NCBI GenBank assembly: GCA_024336345.1
Contig: JANFOG010000012.1
Location: 1,054,001-1,118,000, forward strand
From: Mariannaea sp. PMI_226
Lineage: Eukaryota > Ascomycota > Sordariomycetes > Hypocreales > Nectriaceae
Reading direction: 5' to 3'
DNA length: 64,000 nucleotides
Below the pieces are notes generated by a model. It saw only the letters and a list, made by a program, of their open reading frames with translations. It had not been told where the DNA came from and did not search any database. This document shows, piece by piece, positions 46,169 to 58,604 of the stretch; the stretch's first letter is position 1; every line of letters starts with the position of its first letter. The translations under genes and the position numbers were made by a program.

Positions 46169-49100
46169 GCGTCCCCTTCCTTGCAGACCAACTGACGATG
46201 TTGTTACCATGCATAGACAAAACACATGGATGGTCTCCATACACGCCTCTCTATGCGTACAGTAGTTGGCGCCCTGTACTGTGCAGTGCCCAGACTCATG
46301 GCATCTACAGTACATAGGAGGCACTGTTGTGGACATCGTCCATGGAGAAGCCAAAGCGGGCTCCACAAAGCGGAGGGGTGGGCGATTTGATGTGGAAAAC
46401 AAAGACTCGGCAGAGAACGCGTGAGAAGAGGTGTACCCGCAAGCCACCAAAACATTGCTGTTGCGATTGGAGGAGACTGTGGCTGCAGCACAACTGAAGA
46501 AGGCTCGGAGGAAACGAACTGAGACACCTGCAGAAAACGGGGGGGGAAACAAAAACCTGCAGAGGATCTGATCCTAGGCGATGGAGGTGGGACAGGCCTG
46601 AGTGAATGGGTTGATTGGTAGGCACTAGACGGGGTACGAAGGACAAGACTCAGTACCTCCAAGTCGAAGTTCCCATCCTTCAAGAGGCACTCTCAGTTCA
46701 TCACAACTCCACTCCAGTATGCCCACAGTCTTGAGGCCCAAGGACCCTCCCACACTTCTCCACATCCAGGACCTGTTTATGTATGTGCTTGTTTTGTGAT
46801 GTTTGTTTGCCCATGCTGCGCCGTGGAAATCGCTAACGAAATGTTGGCCCGTTCTAGTAGCGTACTGAGCTAAATCTGTGTTGCGTCTCCAGCTAGGGTA
46901 CTGTAAATATGGTATTGGCAGCGAAGGATAGATGGCCAACAAACCCACTATTAATGGCATATTGGGACTGTGTTGATGTGCTCTCGATGCAATTACTTAT
47001 AGCCAAACTGCAAAGCAGTACTACAGTGCTACCTAATATGTGCATACTGGGTAGCAGCTAAAGCACGTTCTATATAGCAACCATACACAGGGCGCGCTAG
47101 ATGAGACCGAAAATAGGTCGACCCTGAGGCTTTTGGGGGGAGAATGAGTTCCTTGGAGGGGTTGTAGACTTGTAGTGCGCGGACTAGGCAAGTTGAGACC
47201 AGGCGATTGAAGATATGGGACCACAATACAGATTGCCTCATGGCTGGTCGTTTTTCTTGGGACGGTACTGCAATACTGGGCACGGTAGCTACTTGGGCAC
47301 GTTGCCCAAGATGTAACGCCTCGACTGCAGGCCTCCGCGGTAGCGTCGATTCAAAAAGCATGGCGGTTTGGGATCTCTCCCCAGCTGAGGAAGCTAAAAC
47401 GCACCCATCTGCAATCAGGCCAGGGAACCAGATAATCGTCAATAAATGACCTGAATTGTTGCTCACCTGGATATGCGGGTGATGCCACGAGTTGGCTGAA
47501 GAAGAAAGACACGCATGCCATTAAGTTGGCTAAAGTCCAGAAATACAATCCGTACTGTGACGGCTGACGCTCAGCCGGAAGATCCAGGATACCTCGCCGT
47601 TACACTTTTTATCCAAGTCGACCTTTGACCGACTGAACGAAGGCTACATCACAAAAACAATCTTCAAGACCTGGCTCGATTGGGTAGGTCGGTCGGATAA
47701 GTCCCTTGGTTTCCGTGTGAAGTGAAAGGGTCCAAGGAGGAGGGTACGGGACGTGGGAGGAGCGGCCGAAAGGGCGAGGGTAAATACAGGGGGCTGCATC
47801 CCTCTGTTAGCCAGCTTTCAAACCCAAAACTCCCAAACCCGCTACTGAGCAGTTTGCGCATTGCACCCATGAGCCATCCTAGGGGGCTAGGTGCTGAGAG
47901 ACTCGCTGGTGCAACGGCCCAGCGCACAGACGGCGCGGTCTCCGGGCTGAGCTATTCTTTCAGCGCAGACTGTCATACAAATGACAAACAAAGAAAGCAT
48001 GCACACAAGTCGTTGGGTTTTCTCTCTCTCTTAGTCCCTCTCTCATATCATAGCACGCCGTGCAGGTGACAGTGACAGCAGTTTTCGAGACCCGCAAATG
48101 CTGGACTTGACGCATGAGATTCTACAGCCAGACGCGACTCATGAGCATGAGGACCAATATCATCTCCAAAGTTCCAATGTTATGGTAACTGGATCGGCAT
48201 GCTGCGAACCACAGGACAGTAGCTAGGTCAGTCCTGAATAGGCAAGAGAAGCAAGAGTCTCGAGACAGACGCGGCATTCTAGGATGGGTTGTCCTGCCGT
48301 GTGCTCCAACCGGAGAGAGTGGTTGGTTTCCGAACACCTGCTCTCTGGCTGCACCAGTCCGTAAGCAAATAGCTTGCAAGCGCGACGTGGACCAGGACTG
48401 GGGCTAAAATCGTTGCTCAGGGGAGAAGCACCGATTCTCCGAGCCCAAAATGGAGGCAAATGTGGGCGAGCATGGTGTAATAAGTTACCAACACACCTAG
48501 TCAGCTAGGTCTGTTTGTAGCAGAGTCCTTAGTGCGCCAGGGAGGGCCAGTGTCCGTACCATATTTTGTACTATGTATTGCAAGCACGCAAGGGGATGCC
48601 GACGGGTAGCATCATAGGCCCCTGTTGAACATTTGAGCTCCACTGATTCCTCTGCAGCGAATGGAGTTCTTGGTGTGAGACCAGTGGACGCTACATTAAA
48701 GAAGCTGTGTGGCGGGCGTACCACGTTCTGGCAAGTGCGAGAGTACGAGAGTGCCAGAAGCAATGGAAGCTTCGATTGCTGCAGCTCGACGGAGTATGGA
48801 CTAGAGTGTGGATGGGATGGGATGGATGGATGTCTTGGCAGCATGCTGAGCTTGTTGCTTGGACCTGCATCATGTCTCATGCGGCGTCGTATATGGGTTG
48901 TTTGTGTGCGTGTGTTTTTGGTTGTGTCTTACCGGACAGATGCCATCGGGATACCAGTATTGGCATTCTGTGCTTTGTGCATTGACAGACGTACAGGAAA
49001 CAGAGGCCCCTCCATTTTTTTTTCCATCGTACGAATAATCAACAAGCGCGCCATGCGCAACACGTCGTCTGGGTTGCACCTCTCTCAATTGACTGAGAAA

Positions 49101-52100
49101 GTTACATATTACTTTAGCTGGGATGGATGCTAGCCACCTTCCCGTGGTAATTTGCAACGTTTCCTGCTTACAGGACGATACTCAGAAGAGGAAGGATGTG
49201 GTTCTAGGTGCAGGTCGCATGTGCTTGTCTGTGAATGCCAATCCAGGCATGTGGGAAAGAAAGAGGGAAAAAAAAAATTCAGCATCCAGTCTGCCCCTCT
49301 CTCGATTCCCTTGGAGGATTTCCTAGTGTACTGATCCAGGTTCGGTGGTGGAAGATGATGGGGCGGCTTGGCGGGACCTCAAAGACAGAAGCACCAAAAA
49401 AAAATCAAATCAATTGGGTTGTCAGCAAGACCAGAGCTCGAGTGGAGGGAGTCCGCCTAGAGCGGAATGGGAGGTTAAGGACGGGAAGGGCCTCATCCAG
49501 GAACAGCGATGACGAGGGTGGCAGAAAAAGAAGCACCAGTCATCCCGGATGAGCAACGTACCTAAGACGTGTGTGTCGTCACGGGTGTACGCAGTACGTA
49601 CTTCAAACACAGCCGGATAAATAGGGTAGGTACCATCCAATACGATCTACCTACAGGACCTCAGGTAGTAATTGTGTGTGAAATCTCATTATGTTTTCGG
49701 AGAACATTTACATTCAACATTTAAAGATGAATTGATATGTGGTAGTGATATATTTGTCTTTACCGCAGTTGTCGCCGTAATCTTGTCTGAGTGACTGAGT
49801 CAACCAGCAAGCTTTTTTAAGATCCTCCTGTTCACTGCATGATACATATTGCATGATTGGTGGCCGAAGCGAGTTCAATGCAAGTGAGCTGCACACTTGT
49901 CTCGGGCCTCAGGGTGCCAAATGCAAGCCACACACCACTAACTCGGAATTTATTAGCTCCCACACCCGCCTCGGTCTCACTAATTGATAACGGCTGCACG
50001 CCACATACCTGGTACCTTATTGCCCTATGTCAGGTTTGACTGAACGGATTGATATTTCTACCATAGTACAGTACGATAGAGCGAACCTTCGGAGGCATCT
50101 AAATTCAAGCTCATCCGCCGCAGGTGTTTTAGCCAGGCCTCTGGCGCTGTAGCCTTATTGAATGTGGACGTCAGCGACGTAGCAATGAAGACTGAGGGCT
50201 TGGAGGTGTGTACCAAGTAGGTGGGTTAGCTGAGGTAAGGTACTGTGACTCGTATAAGACCTCACCTACTTACGCAACTCAATGCACAGTACTCCGTACC
50301 TGATTTAAGAGAGGTATTCCCAGTAGGCAGGTAAAGACAGTGCAAGGCAACATCTGTGCCTGCCCGCTTATTACCTCCGCTCTACCCTCCTCCCTGCTGC
50401 ATGCATGCCTACCTCTCAAGTTAAGGTAGGGTACCTAGACGTACCGTGGGCAGTCTACGTAGTAGACTACCTGCCATTCCTACCTTGGCACCAACATCTA
50501 GGCAGCTACATTCTGTACATGGACGGGAAAGGACGGAAGGAGCCGCAATCGTTCTCATCTCAGGTACGGATATGTGTACCTTGCCTTTGATAGGCACCAC
50601 CCACCTGTTCCTGTCATCAATTACGTGTCTTACCCTACCGGCCTATACCAGACAGCATCAAGCCCAACCACGGTTCTTCCTCACATCAATGGTTGCCATA
50701 CTTGCCAGTATCAAAATTCATGCATGTCATAATCAATCCTCTCACGAAATTAAGAATCCTGCCCTACACTCTCAATGAGTCCATTGGCGGAGTAGCTCCT
50801 CAAAGACCCGGCGGCCCAGCAGACGTCAAACAGTATGCTCGATTTCCGACGACTTCGCACATCCGTCTGCGGGACAAACCCCTCTCGCTATTGGGTATTC
50901 GGGCACATCATGCATAGAGCCGTTGTAGCGACGAGGCACAGCAGCACCGAGGCCTTGGAGATGACGGAGCACCAAAGCGCAAACCCAGTGTCCAGCCCCA
51001 TTCATTCTCTAGAAAGGGAATCCCGCCCCCCACTAAAAGTCGACTGGATGCAAGTGTGGGTGGAATGGAATGCTCCTTGAACTTGAAATTCAGGTTCGGT
51101 TCCGAGCCGAAACTGCCGCTTGCTTTCCAACCCTGTCGTCTGGCGTTGGGCGCGGCCACTGTTCGGTCAACCCTGCAGGGTGCATCAAACCCTCGTCTCC
51201 CCCACAAAGTGAAGGTGAGGTACCTTTCCCAGGTGTCTGGATCCCTGGAACCACTTCGAGGGCCACTGCACAACGCAGGAGCACGCACTGCAGTTACGGG
51301 CTTGCGGCCAACCCAGCTTCGTACCATCTATATGCAAGTGACCGCATTGTTCGAGCAACGCTCGCTATCGGCAACTCGCAATCCTATGTGATCCGTACGG
51401 CGTCTTGGTTTATGCAAGCTCGGGAACAGAGGAGAAGTCGGTGTGATAGCCCTGCGCCCAAAAGAGAGTACCCTCAGTCCTTGCAGACACTTTCGCCCTG
51501 AGAAGTCCACTCGCCTTATCTTGAGCACTGCTCTTCTAGGCCCATGCTGTCTTTCACAGACAGTTACCGAGCAAGACTGAGACACCAACGATAAGTGGAA
51601 GGAGGCAGAGGCGCTGCGGAGACTCCGTGAAGAAGCTTGTGAGTACTTGACAATAGACTCGCAAAAGGCCAGGTCGGCCATCCTGCTCCAGGTCCTAGAG
51701 CCGCATTGCGCCTTATCACCCCCCACTTGTCTCGGTGTGCTTATTTGCTGGTCGACTTCCTAATTCATCGTCGAAATTACTCGGGCATGTCTTTGCTGAT
51801 CTTTATGCTACTGTAGGTGGTGAAGCAAACACAGAGGCCCAAGCAGCACCAGCCTTGTCCCCGCTATCGCCTTCCAACCATGAAGGGTTCCGGATATTCT
51901 CAGCACCATGTCTGTGGTCCCAGAATTCGTTCCCTGTTGGCGTCTTTGCTCCCCTCCAAGACCTAGCGCCGGGGAGCAAGGGAGGCTTCCGTCCAAACCC
52001 TGTCCTGGTTTCGCTCACTCGTTTGATGTCGTGCTCCAGGGTAGTGAAGCTCTCCTTGGTAGACAACATTGCAGAGGGTTTCTGGGCTGTTGCTGCTGCT

Positions 52101-53185
52101 ACCTTGGACCTTGCCATGAACCCATCCTCATCCAGCATTTGCTGTCAAAACCGTGCGATGTATGAAAATCCCATAGAATTGCCTCTTCCGGGTTGGGTCA
52201 GTCTAGTACAGGCAACACAGTATTGGCCAAACGTGAAGAGCTGCGCCATCTCCCATCAAGAGGGGCTGGCCCTATGCATTGCTCAACGGTTACGTTACCT
52301 AACCTTGCTGCAGAGGAGTCCCGATATGTCGATCCAAATGTGGGATGATGCCTCGGTCGAAGAAGCACTGAGGCTGCCATGTGCTACATCGTTGGAGAAT
52401 CCCCCGCCATCAAAGGCCAAATCCTTATTAGCTCCCGCCTGGCGGGAGTTCGGGATAGTACCTTGTAACGTACCCGAAGGTCAGGTATGTTCACCATGAA
52501 TGAGGTACAGGAGGGTAGAGGATAGAGGACAAGACGTCAAACATGCACCCTGGACGGAACAGGAAACGCCACATTCCAATCAAAGATGGCGCTGCATGGG
52601 TTTTTACACAGGAGCAGCTTCGCTGCCCACATGTCGCCCAGTTTGGCTGCGATCATCCTTCTTACCCCCCTGTTTGCGAGTCCTGCGTCGTGGCAAGCAA
52701 GGACAAACAACTGAAGGATCAATGTTGAGCAAATTGTCTAAGTTTGACAGGCATCGCAATTGCGGGCCGCCAGATTAGACTACCTAGAGTGGTACTGGAT
52801 GAACAAGGGAATAAGGTCGCAAGCAATTGGCAAATGATTAACAAGCAAATCACACCTTTGGTCCAACTGTTTGATTGGTTGGCTGCCCGATTGAGCGCCT
52901 TGCATTTTCATCGCCTTCCACTTTGAAACTCGTCGCAATATATCTCCATTGCGTTGGTTCAGCTCAATTTCATCTAAAGCTGACCAACAACTACGGCTGC
53001 CAAACATGGAGATTCAGTAAATGACCCTTCCCCCTGCTTCTTTGGCGAATTGTAATTTTTTCCCACTCAGCACCTGCCTTCATACTTTTTCTTCATTGAA
53101 GAAATTCGAGAACTTTTTTTTCTCATCTCCTTGGAGGATCAACACCTTGTCCCTCTTTTTTAGTCTCTTACACACCGAAATCACC

Positions 53186-53269
53186 ATGGGCTTTCCCACT
53201 CAAGAGATTGGACAGGCAATTGATCAATTCCACCGCTCCCCGTCTTGCTACGGGAAGCACCACACCTAG
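53186..53269 (+). other. Candidate small ORF (27 residues) in strong start context
   Basis: ATCACCATGG precedes a 27-codon frame beginning MGFPTQEIGQAIDQFHRS. The 80 bases before it are C/T-rich, like the leaders of real genes here. The stop TAG lies inside a 16-bp palindrome. It could be a micropeptide, an upstream ORF or a gene remnant; I do not recognise it. Confidence 0.3.
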
Positions 53270-53275
53270 GTGTGG
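53260..53275. repeat. 16-bp perfect palindrome
   Basis: CCACACCTAGGTGTGG is self-complementary over its full length, as for a dimeric protein site or a small hairpin. Confidence 0.85.
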
Positions 53276-53953
53276 AGTGCAGCTTCTTTTATTACTTGAT
53301 TTCGTGCTAATTATTCTCGCTTCTTCTCCCATAACTGCCTTTCAGATATACGTAATAATTAATATCCATATATACGCCCGGGAGGAATAGAAAACAGCAC
53401 AAACTCGGCTCCATCACCGTCCCATGAACTGAGATGCCAAAGGTACTGTATAAATATAAATATAAACATAAATATATGTGTGTGAGGAGAGCCTGGGATA
53501 TCCCCAAAATGGATCCTGCACTTTGGGTGTGTACGTGTGGTACGAGAGTATTTGATAGCTAGAAAAAAACGGGCTTTATTGAACCCTTTCACCCTATATC
53601 ACCTCTCTCGTCATTTATTCGTTCTGCTTCCACCGCCTCTCCCTCTCTTCCTTCCCTCAAGGGTAGCTTCGTTCTCCTTTCTAATCCAGATCTACCCAAA
53701 ACGCCGACGCTTGAAGCCTTGACTGACGACGAAAATGACTCCGGCGCCGGCCAGAAAAAGAAAATAGAAACCAGATAAAAAATAAAAGGAAAGAATAGGA
53801 CTAGGATGTACATATGTTATCCACAATTAAGAGAGAATAGTTTTAAAAAAGGACGATACAAAGGAATGCCTTTCTCGGTGAATGAAAAAAAAAACAATAG
53901 AGTAGAAACAGTGCACGTGAATTCCGGACAGGTTAGGTACAGGGTATTATTGT

Positions 53954-56231
53954 TTAGTTTGCAGAAGGTCTTGAAACAGCCGCGTCGTCGTGGGGGTGGG
54001 GATAAGTGGTACTGGCGCTGGCGCTGGCGCTGGCAGTGGTAACGCCCTCCTCAACGTCGCTCGCTGGCTGTTGCTGAAAGTCGTCTTTGGGAGGCTTGTT
54101 CCGCCGCACACGGAAGAAGTCGCCCAGGGTGTCACTGACACTGCGAGACCGACGCCGGACACCCTGGTCGCCGTCATTGTCGCTGGTGTCGCCAAAGGCA
54201 CTGCCGAGCACGTTGTCATTGCCATTGTCATTGTCGGTGTCGGGATCAGCGTCGGTGGCGTCGTTGAAGAAGAGACCAGCCCGAATTTGAGACCTGATGC
54301 GGCGCAGCGACGAATTATTCATTCGTGGATCGACTGTTGCTCGCAGGAAGGCATCCTTTACCACAGCCGTTACGGTGGACGAAAGTGGTGATGGTGAGAT
54401 GAATGTCCGAGATCGATGATGCGTGCCGGTTTGTTTGGATGGACTGAGACCAGTTCGGGGAGGCAGAAGTCCGTCTGGGGCAACCAAAGTATCTCTGAGC
54501 GGGGTCGTGGGATTTGCTGAAGCTCCAGTCGCCGATTCGGCTGCACTCTTCATTACGCTGGGCGCCGTGATGACTGAATCCACCGAGAATGTTCTCACGC
54601 CCCGTCCAGGAGGTGTCGAAGGAACCCCCACGTCTTGCCATGGGTTGTCGTGGACTGGAACAGCTACGCCAGGGGAGCTATGCGAACCGTCTGAGCCCAT
54701 ATGCTTTATAACCGGGACAGCGTCATGAAGTGGCGTGATGACTCGGTTAGAATCCGTGTCGCTGTTTTGAGATAGGCGACTCGAACGACGTGAGCGTGAT
54801 TGCGATTTTGTGGCTTGTATTTCTTGCCAATTCTGGCCAGGTGGCGCGCTGGCGTCTTGATGAAGTAGGCCGATTGTTTCTTCGACCCCCTCGGCATCCG
54901 ACAGTGCGTCATCGTCGTCGTTGTTCGGCTCTCTGCCGCTCGTGATGAGGAAGACGCCAAAGAAGGTCAGTAGGCAACCGCCAACGAACTTGGCAGCTTG
55001 CTCGGGCGTCGTGCGTTCAAAGTCACGATACAAGACGGCGCTACCTACAATAACACAGAGTGTGAAGGTGACGAACTGGATCGGGATAACCTGTGTTGAG
55101 TCGAAACGCTGCAGTGCTTTGTTGACGTAGCGCACCTGCATAATGGCAGTGAAGAGGAGGATGAATATGAGAATGTAAGTGACAGGGGTAGTGAAAGCTC
55201 TCCAAAGCGTCGAGGAGAGCATCGAAGACACGCCTTTCGTGGCTAGAGCAGTATATCCGCCTGCATACATGGTCAGCATCGTCATCATCATCAATTCCTC
55301 AGCTAGTTGATCCCCTTTGGCTGAGGGCAGAGTATAATCACGTACCAAACAGGCCAACTAGGCCCAAGTCGATCAGGATAGTCTGCCTGCCGTACTTGGG
55401 GCTCAGCCACATGAGAGCAAATATGAGGGAGATTGTGACACCCAGATAAATCTCAAAGGCCATTGTTGTGATGGCGTCCAACACATCGTGAGGATTCAGC
55501 TTTGTTTCCTCCTGCTTGGCACTCAATACTACAGTTACAACACCACCCACAGCAATGACGACACCCCAAAAATCTCGTTGTCTGAACCTCTCGTGGAACA
55601 TTGCGGGTGCAATAATGCAATTTGATATCAAGGCGACGACACCCAGAGGGGAGACGATGGATGCTGGGGCAAAGCCGTAGGCAAGGAAATTGCCCATTTC
55701 ACCTAGGGTGATGAGAACTTGACCAAGCCACCAGTAAGGTGACTTGAGATATGATGAAGAAGTTTTGTTAGCCTCTTCGCCCTCGTCTCCACAGGTAGAG
55801 TCGATAGATTCCCCCGAGTGGAAGGAGTCTCGCAACGGATCGGATTCGTGGCTGTCATCAACGGAATGATGATCAGAGTTAACGGAAGAGGTTCCAGCGC
55901 CGTTACTATAGCTATTGCCATTGACAGTGCCATAACCGGCTGGGGCGCTGGCCTGGACACGCTTGAGGGCATCCCTAGCTCTCCGCCTTATCCGATGACG
56001 TTCCCTGTGGAGTTTGATATGCGCATATCGCTGCACGTTGAGTGCGAGCGCGATGAGGATATTTCCACCGATGGCAGTAGCGATGCCAATTATTGATGAC
56101 CATTCTTGTAAGTGATCGCCGGGATCCTTTTCGTTGCCGTCATCACCGTTGGGCAAGTCGCCGAAGAGAGACGTTGGCCATGGGTCATAGGCGAGCGTGG
56201 GCCCTGGCAGCTCGACAATTCCTTGCGGCAT
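53954..56231 (-). CDS. NIPA-type magnesium transporter (DUF803 family)
   Basis: Two exons (56231-55346, 55260-53954) give 730 residues; the 85-nt intron has donor GTACGT, a GCTGAC branch and a CAG acceptor. NIPA proteins are multi-pass carriers for Mg2+ in plasma or endosomal membranes. The first span (about residues 44-65, IIGIATAIGGNILIALALNV) is followed by a polar loop of about 100 residues. The core resumes at SPYWWLGQVLITLGEMGNFL, then FAPASIVSPLGVVALISN, a family signature. Further spans include WGVVIAVGGVVTVVLSA, EIYLGVTISLIFALMWL, VTYILIFILLFTAI, FVTFTLCVIVGSAVLY and GGCLLTFFGVFLITSG. The last 310 or so residues form a hydrophilic tail, Ser/Pro-rich with a DxDNDN run. The family is clear; the ion and membrane are by analogy. 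Confidence 0.92.
55261..55345 (-). other. Intron of the NIPA-type gene
   Basis: On the minus strand: donor GTACGT, branch GCTGAC, acceptor TGCAG. It splits a Gly codon inside a membrane segment (LVGLFG / GYTALAT). Confidence 0.88.
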
Positions 56232-56800
56232 CGTCGGGCGCCGGCTCGTCGGGCGAAGGGAGAGTAAACGGAAGAGGGCGGGAAGAGGTCGAATCGAAGG
56301 GCGGAAATAATCAAGTTCGGCGTGTGCGAAGCGCGACGAGAGGGTGCCAGAATTAGGAGTAAAGATGAAGGACGACTAAGAATTCGCAGTAACTGTGCGG
56401 GTATCATGGGGGCAGCGAGTGACCTCTGGAGCAGCTTGGGGGATACAACATGACCAGAGGAAACGTAGTCAATCAATGATAAGGGCAGGACAAGTGCAAA
56501 GGAGGTCTACTGCAGTGCAGCAAAGATGCTAAACCAGAGAGGAAGGAAACGAGAGGGGGAGAGAAAGGCGATGACGATGCCTCACGAAGATTGGCTCGCG
56601 ATAGATTTTGGACGAGTCCCCAGTTTCAGTGGAGAGAGTGGTGCCCCAGGCATGCACCTGTGCATGACCTCAGCCAGCGTCAGTGTACATGTAGGTACCG
56701 TAGGTTGGAAGCAGGGGGCACTGCAACCTACACTTGGGTAGGTACGGTACTACGTAGGTACCTAACAGCGCAGCACAGAGCACAGATGTTTTGACAGAGG

Positions 56801-56821
56801 AACTGGGAACTGGGAACTGGG
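56801..56821. repeat. Three copies of a 7-bp tandem repeat
   Basis: Three perfect AACTGGG units. Confidence 0.85.
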
Positions 56822-56845
56822 AGGTGCGGAAAGTGGACGTGCAAT

Positions 56846-56884
56846 GTAGGTGCAGTCTGTAGGTGCAGTCTGTAGGTGCAGTCT
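56846..56884. repeat. Three copies of a 13-bp tandem repeat
   Basis: Three perfect copies of GTAGGTGCAGTCT, each carrying a GTAGGT word. Confidence 0.88.
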
Positions 56885-57719
56885 GTACGACGTAAAAGGA
56901 TAAGTTACTGGATACGAAAGAGGGATAAGTTTCTTCTTCGGCGGAGCAATAGAGAAGATGGTGGATGGTGATTAGTGGATGATATGATGGAATGGTTCCT
57001 ACTATGGTAGAGCTCTCCTCGTCTCGCCCGTTTCGGGGACTTCGGGGTAACCCTGCGATGCGATGCGCTGTCCATCGGAGCGGCCCCCCCATCCTTGTTA
57101 CCTTGTGGCCCAATGTTGTCATTTCGCATTTCGCATCTCCATCCTGGTCAAGACGTACTCCGTCGCCCAATTGTAAACCAATGGCAGGCCAATGGTCCGT
57201 CCATCAAGCGCACAAAGTCACCCACGCTCACCACTGTTACCAATTAAGACTGGAAGCCATTTACGCCACAGTTTTGAAAGGTCCACTGTTGGCCGAAGAG
57301 TTGACTCCACTTTTTGTCTTTCCTGCTTTTTCCAGTTCATTCCTCAGTTTTCGGGATGTCACATGAATCGACTTCATCACCACACCATAATAACTTACGT
57401 CTAGCATTCAAGGAGTGTGCGTACGGAACCCTCGATTCTGCAAACCATCCCATACTGTTATCCACCTTTCCTTTGTAGCAAAACACAACAACGCCATTGA
57501 GTAATTACTCTCTCAGCCACTGGAAAAGCCACTGTGGACTACAACTCTCGACCTGGTTGCGACAATCCTCATTCACTACAACGTACCCGCATGATAGAGC
57601 TCCATCTCAAGCTTCGACCAAGGTCTCATTAAACCAACCCGGCTAGAGCTCTTCTAGCCATTTTCCGACGCATCGCAATCTAAATACGACATATTTGCTC
57701 TTCTTTCCACCTCAACACC

Positions 57720-58604
57720 ATGTTCGGCCCTTTCGACGTCGAACTGTGGTGGCCCGACCCCTCCTCACCTACCTCTCTGGCGCTCTCCCCCCACTACTCG
57801 CCTCTCAACCTTCACTATCTCTCCCAGCCTGTCCCTCGCGACGCTCCTTCAAATGTCGACTCCTCCATCTTCACCTTCGAAGATGCATTCGAAGACCTCC
57901 TAGCTGTATCCCAGGGTCAGCCCTTGCCTGACATCGCTCAGCGCTATGAACAGCGTAAGCTCTTGCGCTCCATGTTCCCCCAGGGCGAGCCCGCCGACTT
58001 CTGGTTGCGCAGGTTGAAGTCGCAAGGCCTGCTTGAGATCCCTAAGCCTAGCCAGTTTGTCCAGCAGGCCGAATCCAATTGGGACAACTTCCACCGCGAA
58101 CTGGATCGCAGAGCTACGAATGTATGGCGAGCTGTCAGCGGTGATGACTTCCAGAAACCTCGTGATCCCTATGAAGACGCCGACGACTTCCCTGAAACAA
58201 TTCGTCAAAGGTCCGAGGCTGAAGCGGCTCAGCGACACAGGGAACCCGACCACTTCGACGACTTTTTCTCAGCTATCCGCTCCTCCTTTGCCGAGTCCCA
58301 GTCGTCTTGGGACAACTTTGTAAAGTCGTTTCACGATGCTCCTACAGACGCAGCCCACCAAGAGAAGCTCGAGAAGAACCAAGAAGTTGTAAAGGATGAG
58401 TATGTCGATCGCTTCGGATACTTGCATAGCAAGGTCACTATCAAGACACTCGACGAACAGGGCAACCAAATTGGTAGTCAAACCCACTATACTGTCCGTC
58501 CTGCTGAAACTAAGGATGACCAGTCCAAGGAGAATGATGATGATAAGTCAGGCATCCAAGCCTCTGGCAAGATTGAGACAAAGGCGGGCTGGTTCTGGAA
58601 ATAA
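57720..58604 (+). CDS. Protein of unknown function, MLF/HAX1-like C-terminal pattern
   Basis: A single-exon gene of 294 residues starting caccATG after a C/T-rich leader. I do not recognise a named family. The N-terminus (MFGPFDVELWWPD) and middle (DIAQRYEQRKLLRSMFPQGEPADFWLRRLKSQG, split here by a possible turn) look ordered and helical. Two related WDNF segments occur, SNWDNFHRELD and SSWDNFVKSFHD. The C-terminal third has DEYVDRFGYLHSKVTI and TLDEQGNQIGSQT, a beta-rich pattern similar in style to MLF and HAX1 adaptor proteins; this is a weak inference. The end is Lys/Asp-rich, then GWFWK. There is no signal peptide or membrane span. It is convergent with NOP4, 274 bases away. Confidence 0.82.
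   Translation: MFGPFDVELWWPDPSSPTSLALSPHYSPLNLHYLSQPVPRDAPSNVDSSIFTFEDAFEDLLAVSQGQPLPDIAQRYEQRKLLRSMFPQGEPADFWLRRLKSQGLLEIPKPSQFVQQAESNWDNFHRELDRRATNVWRAVSGDDFQKPRDPYEDADDFPETIRQRSEAEAAQRHREPDHFDDFFSAIRSSFAESQSSWDNFVKSFHDAPTDAAHQEKLEKNQEVVKDEYVDRFGYLHSKVTIKTLDEQGNQIGSQTHYTVRPAETKDDQSKENDDDKSGIQASGKIETKAGWFWK

Larger units (their letters stand above)
44463..53953. other. Large gene-poor block
   Basis: 9.5 kb without a confident gene. The first 900 bases are probably the promoter and leader of the CRIB gene (minus strand). The rest has mixed base composition, TAGGTA/TACCTA words, short tandem repeats (45725, 46131) and only unrecognised frames under 260 codons, most without an ATG. One 111-codon ATG frame (minus, 52138-51803) and one 61-codon ATG frame (plus, 52543-52728) exist but match nothing I know. 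A decayed mobile element or a noncoding locus is possible; I see no terminal repeats. Confidence 0.4.
56232..57719. promoter_or_regulatory. Divergent intergenic region with repeat-rich centre
   Basis: Separates two divergent start codons. It contains dense TAGGTA/GGTACC words (56690-56765) and two tandem-repeat blocks (56801 and 56846). The 3' end (57640-57719) is C/T-rich and leads to the ATG at 57720. I see no gene. Confidence 0.4.

Noticed and set aside
51735..52499. 254-codon plus-strand frame
   Set aside because: It starts at GTG, has no upstream leader signal and matches no family I know. An antisense 111-codon ATG frame over the same DNA is equally plausible, so neither is called as a gene.
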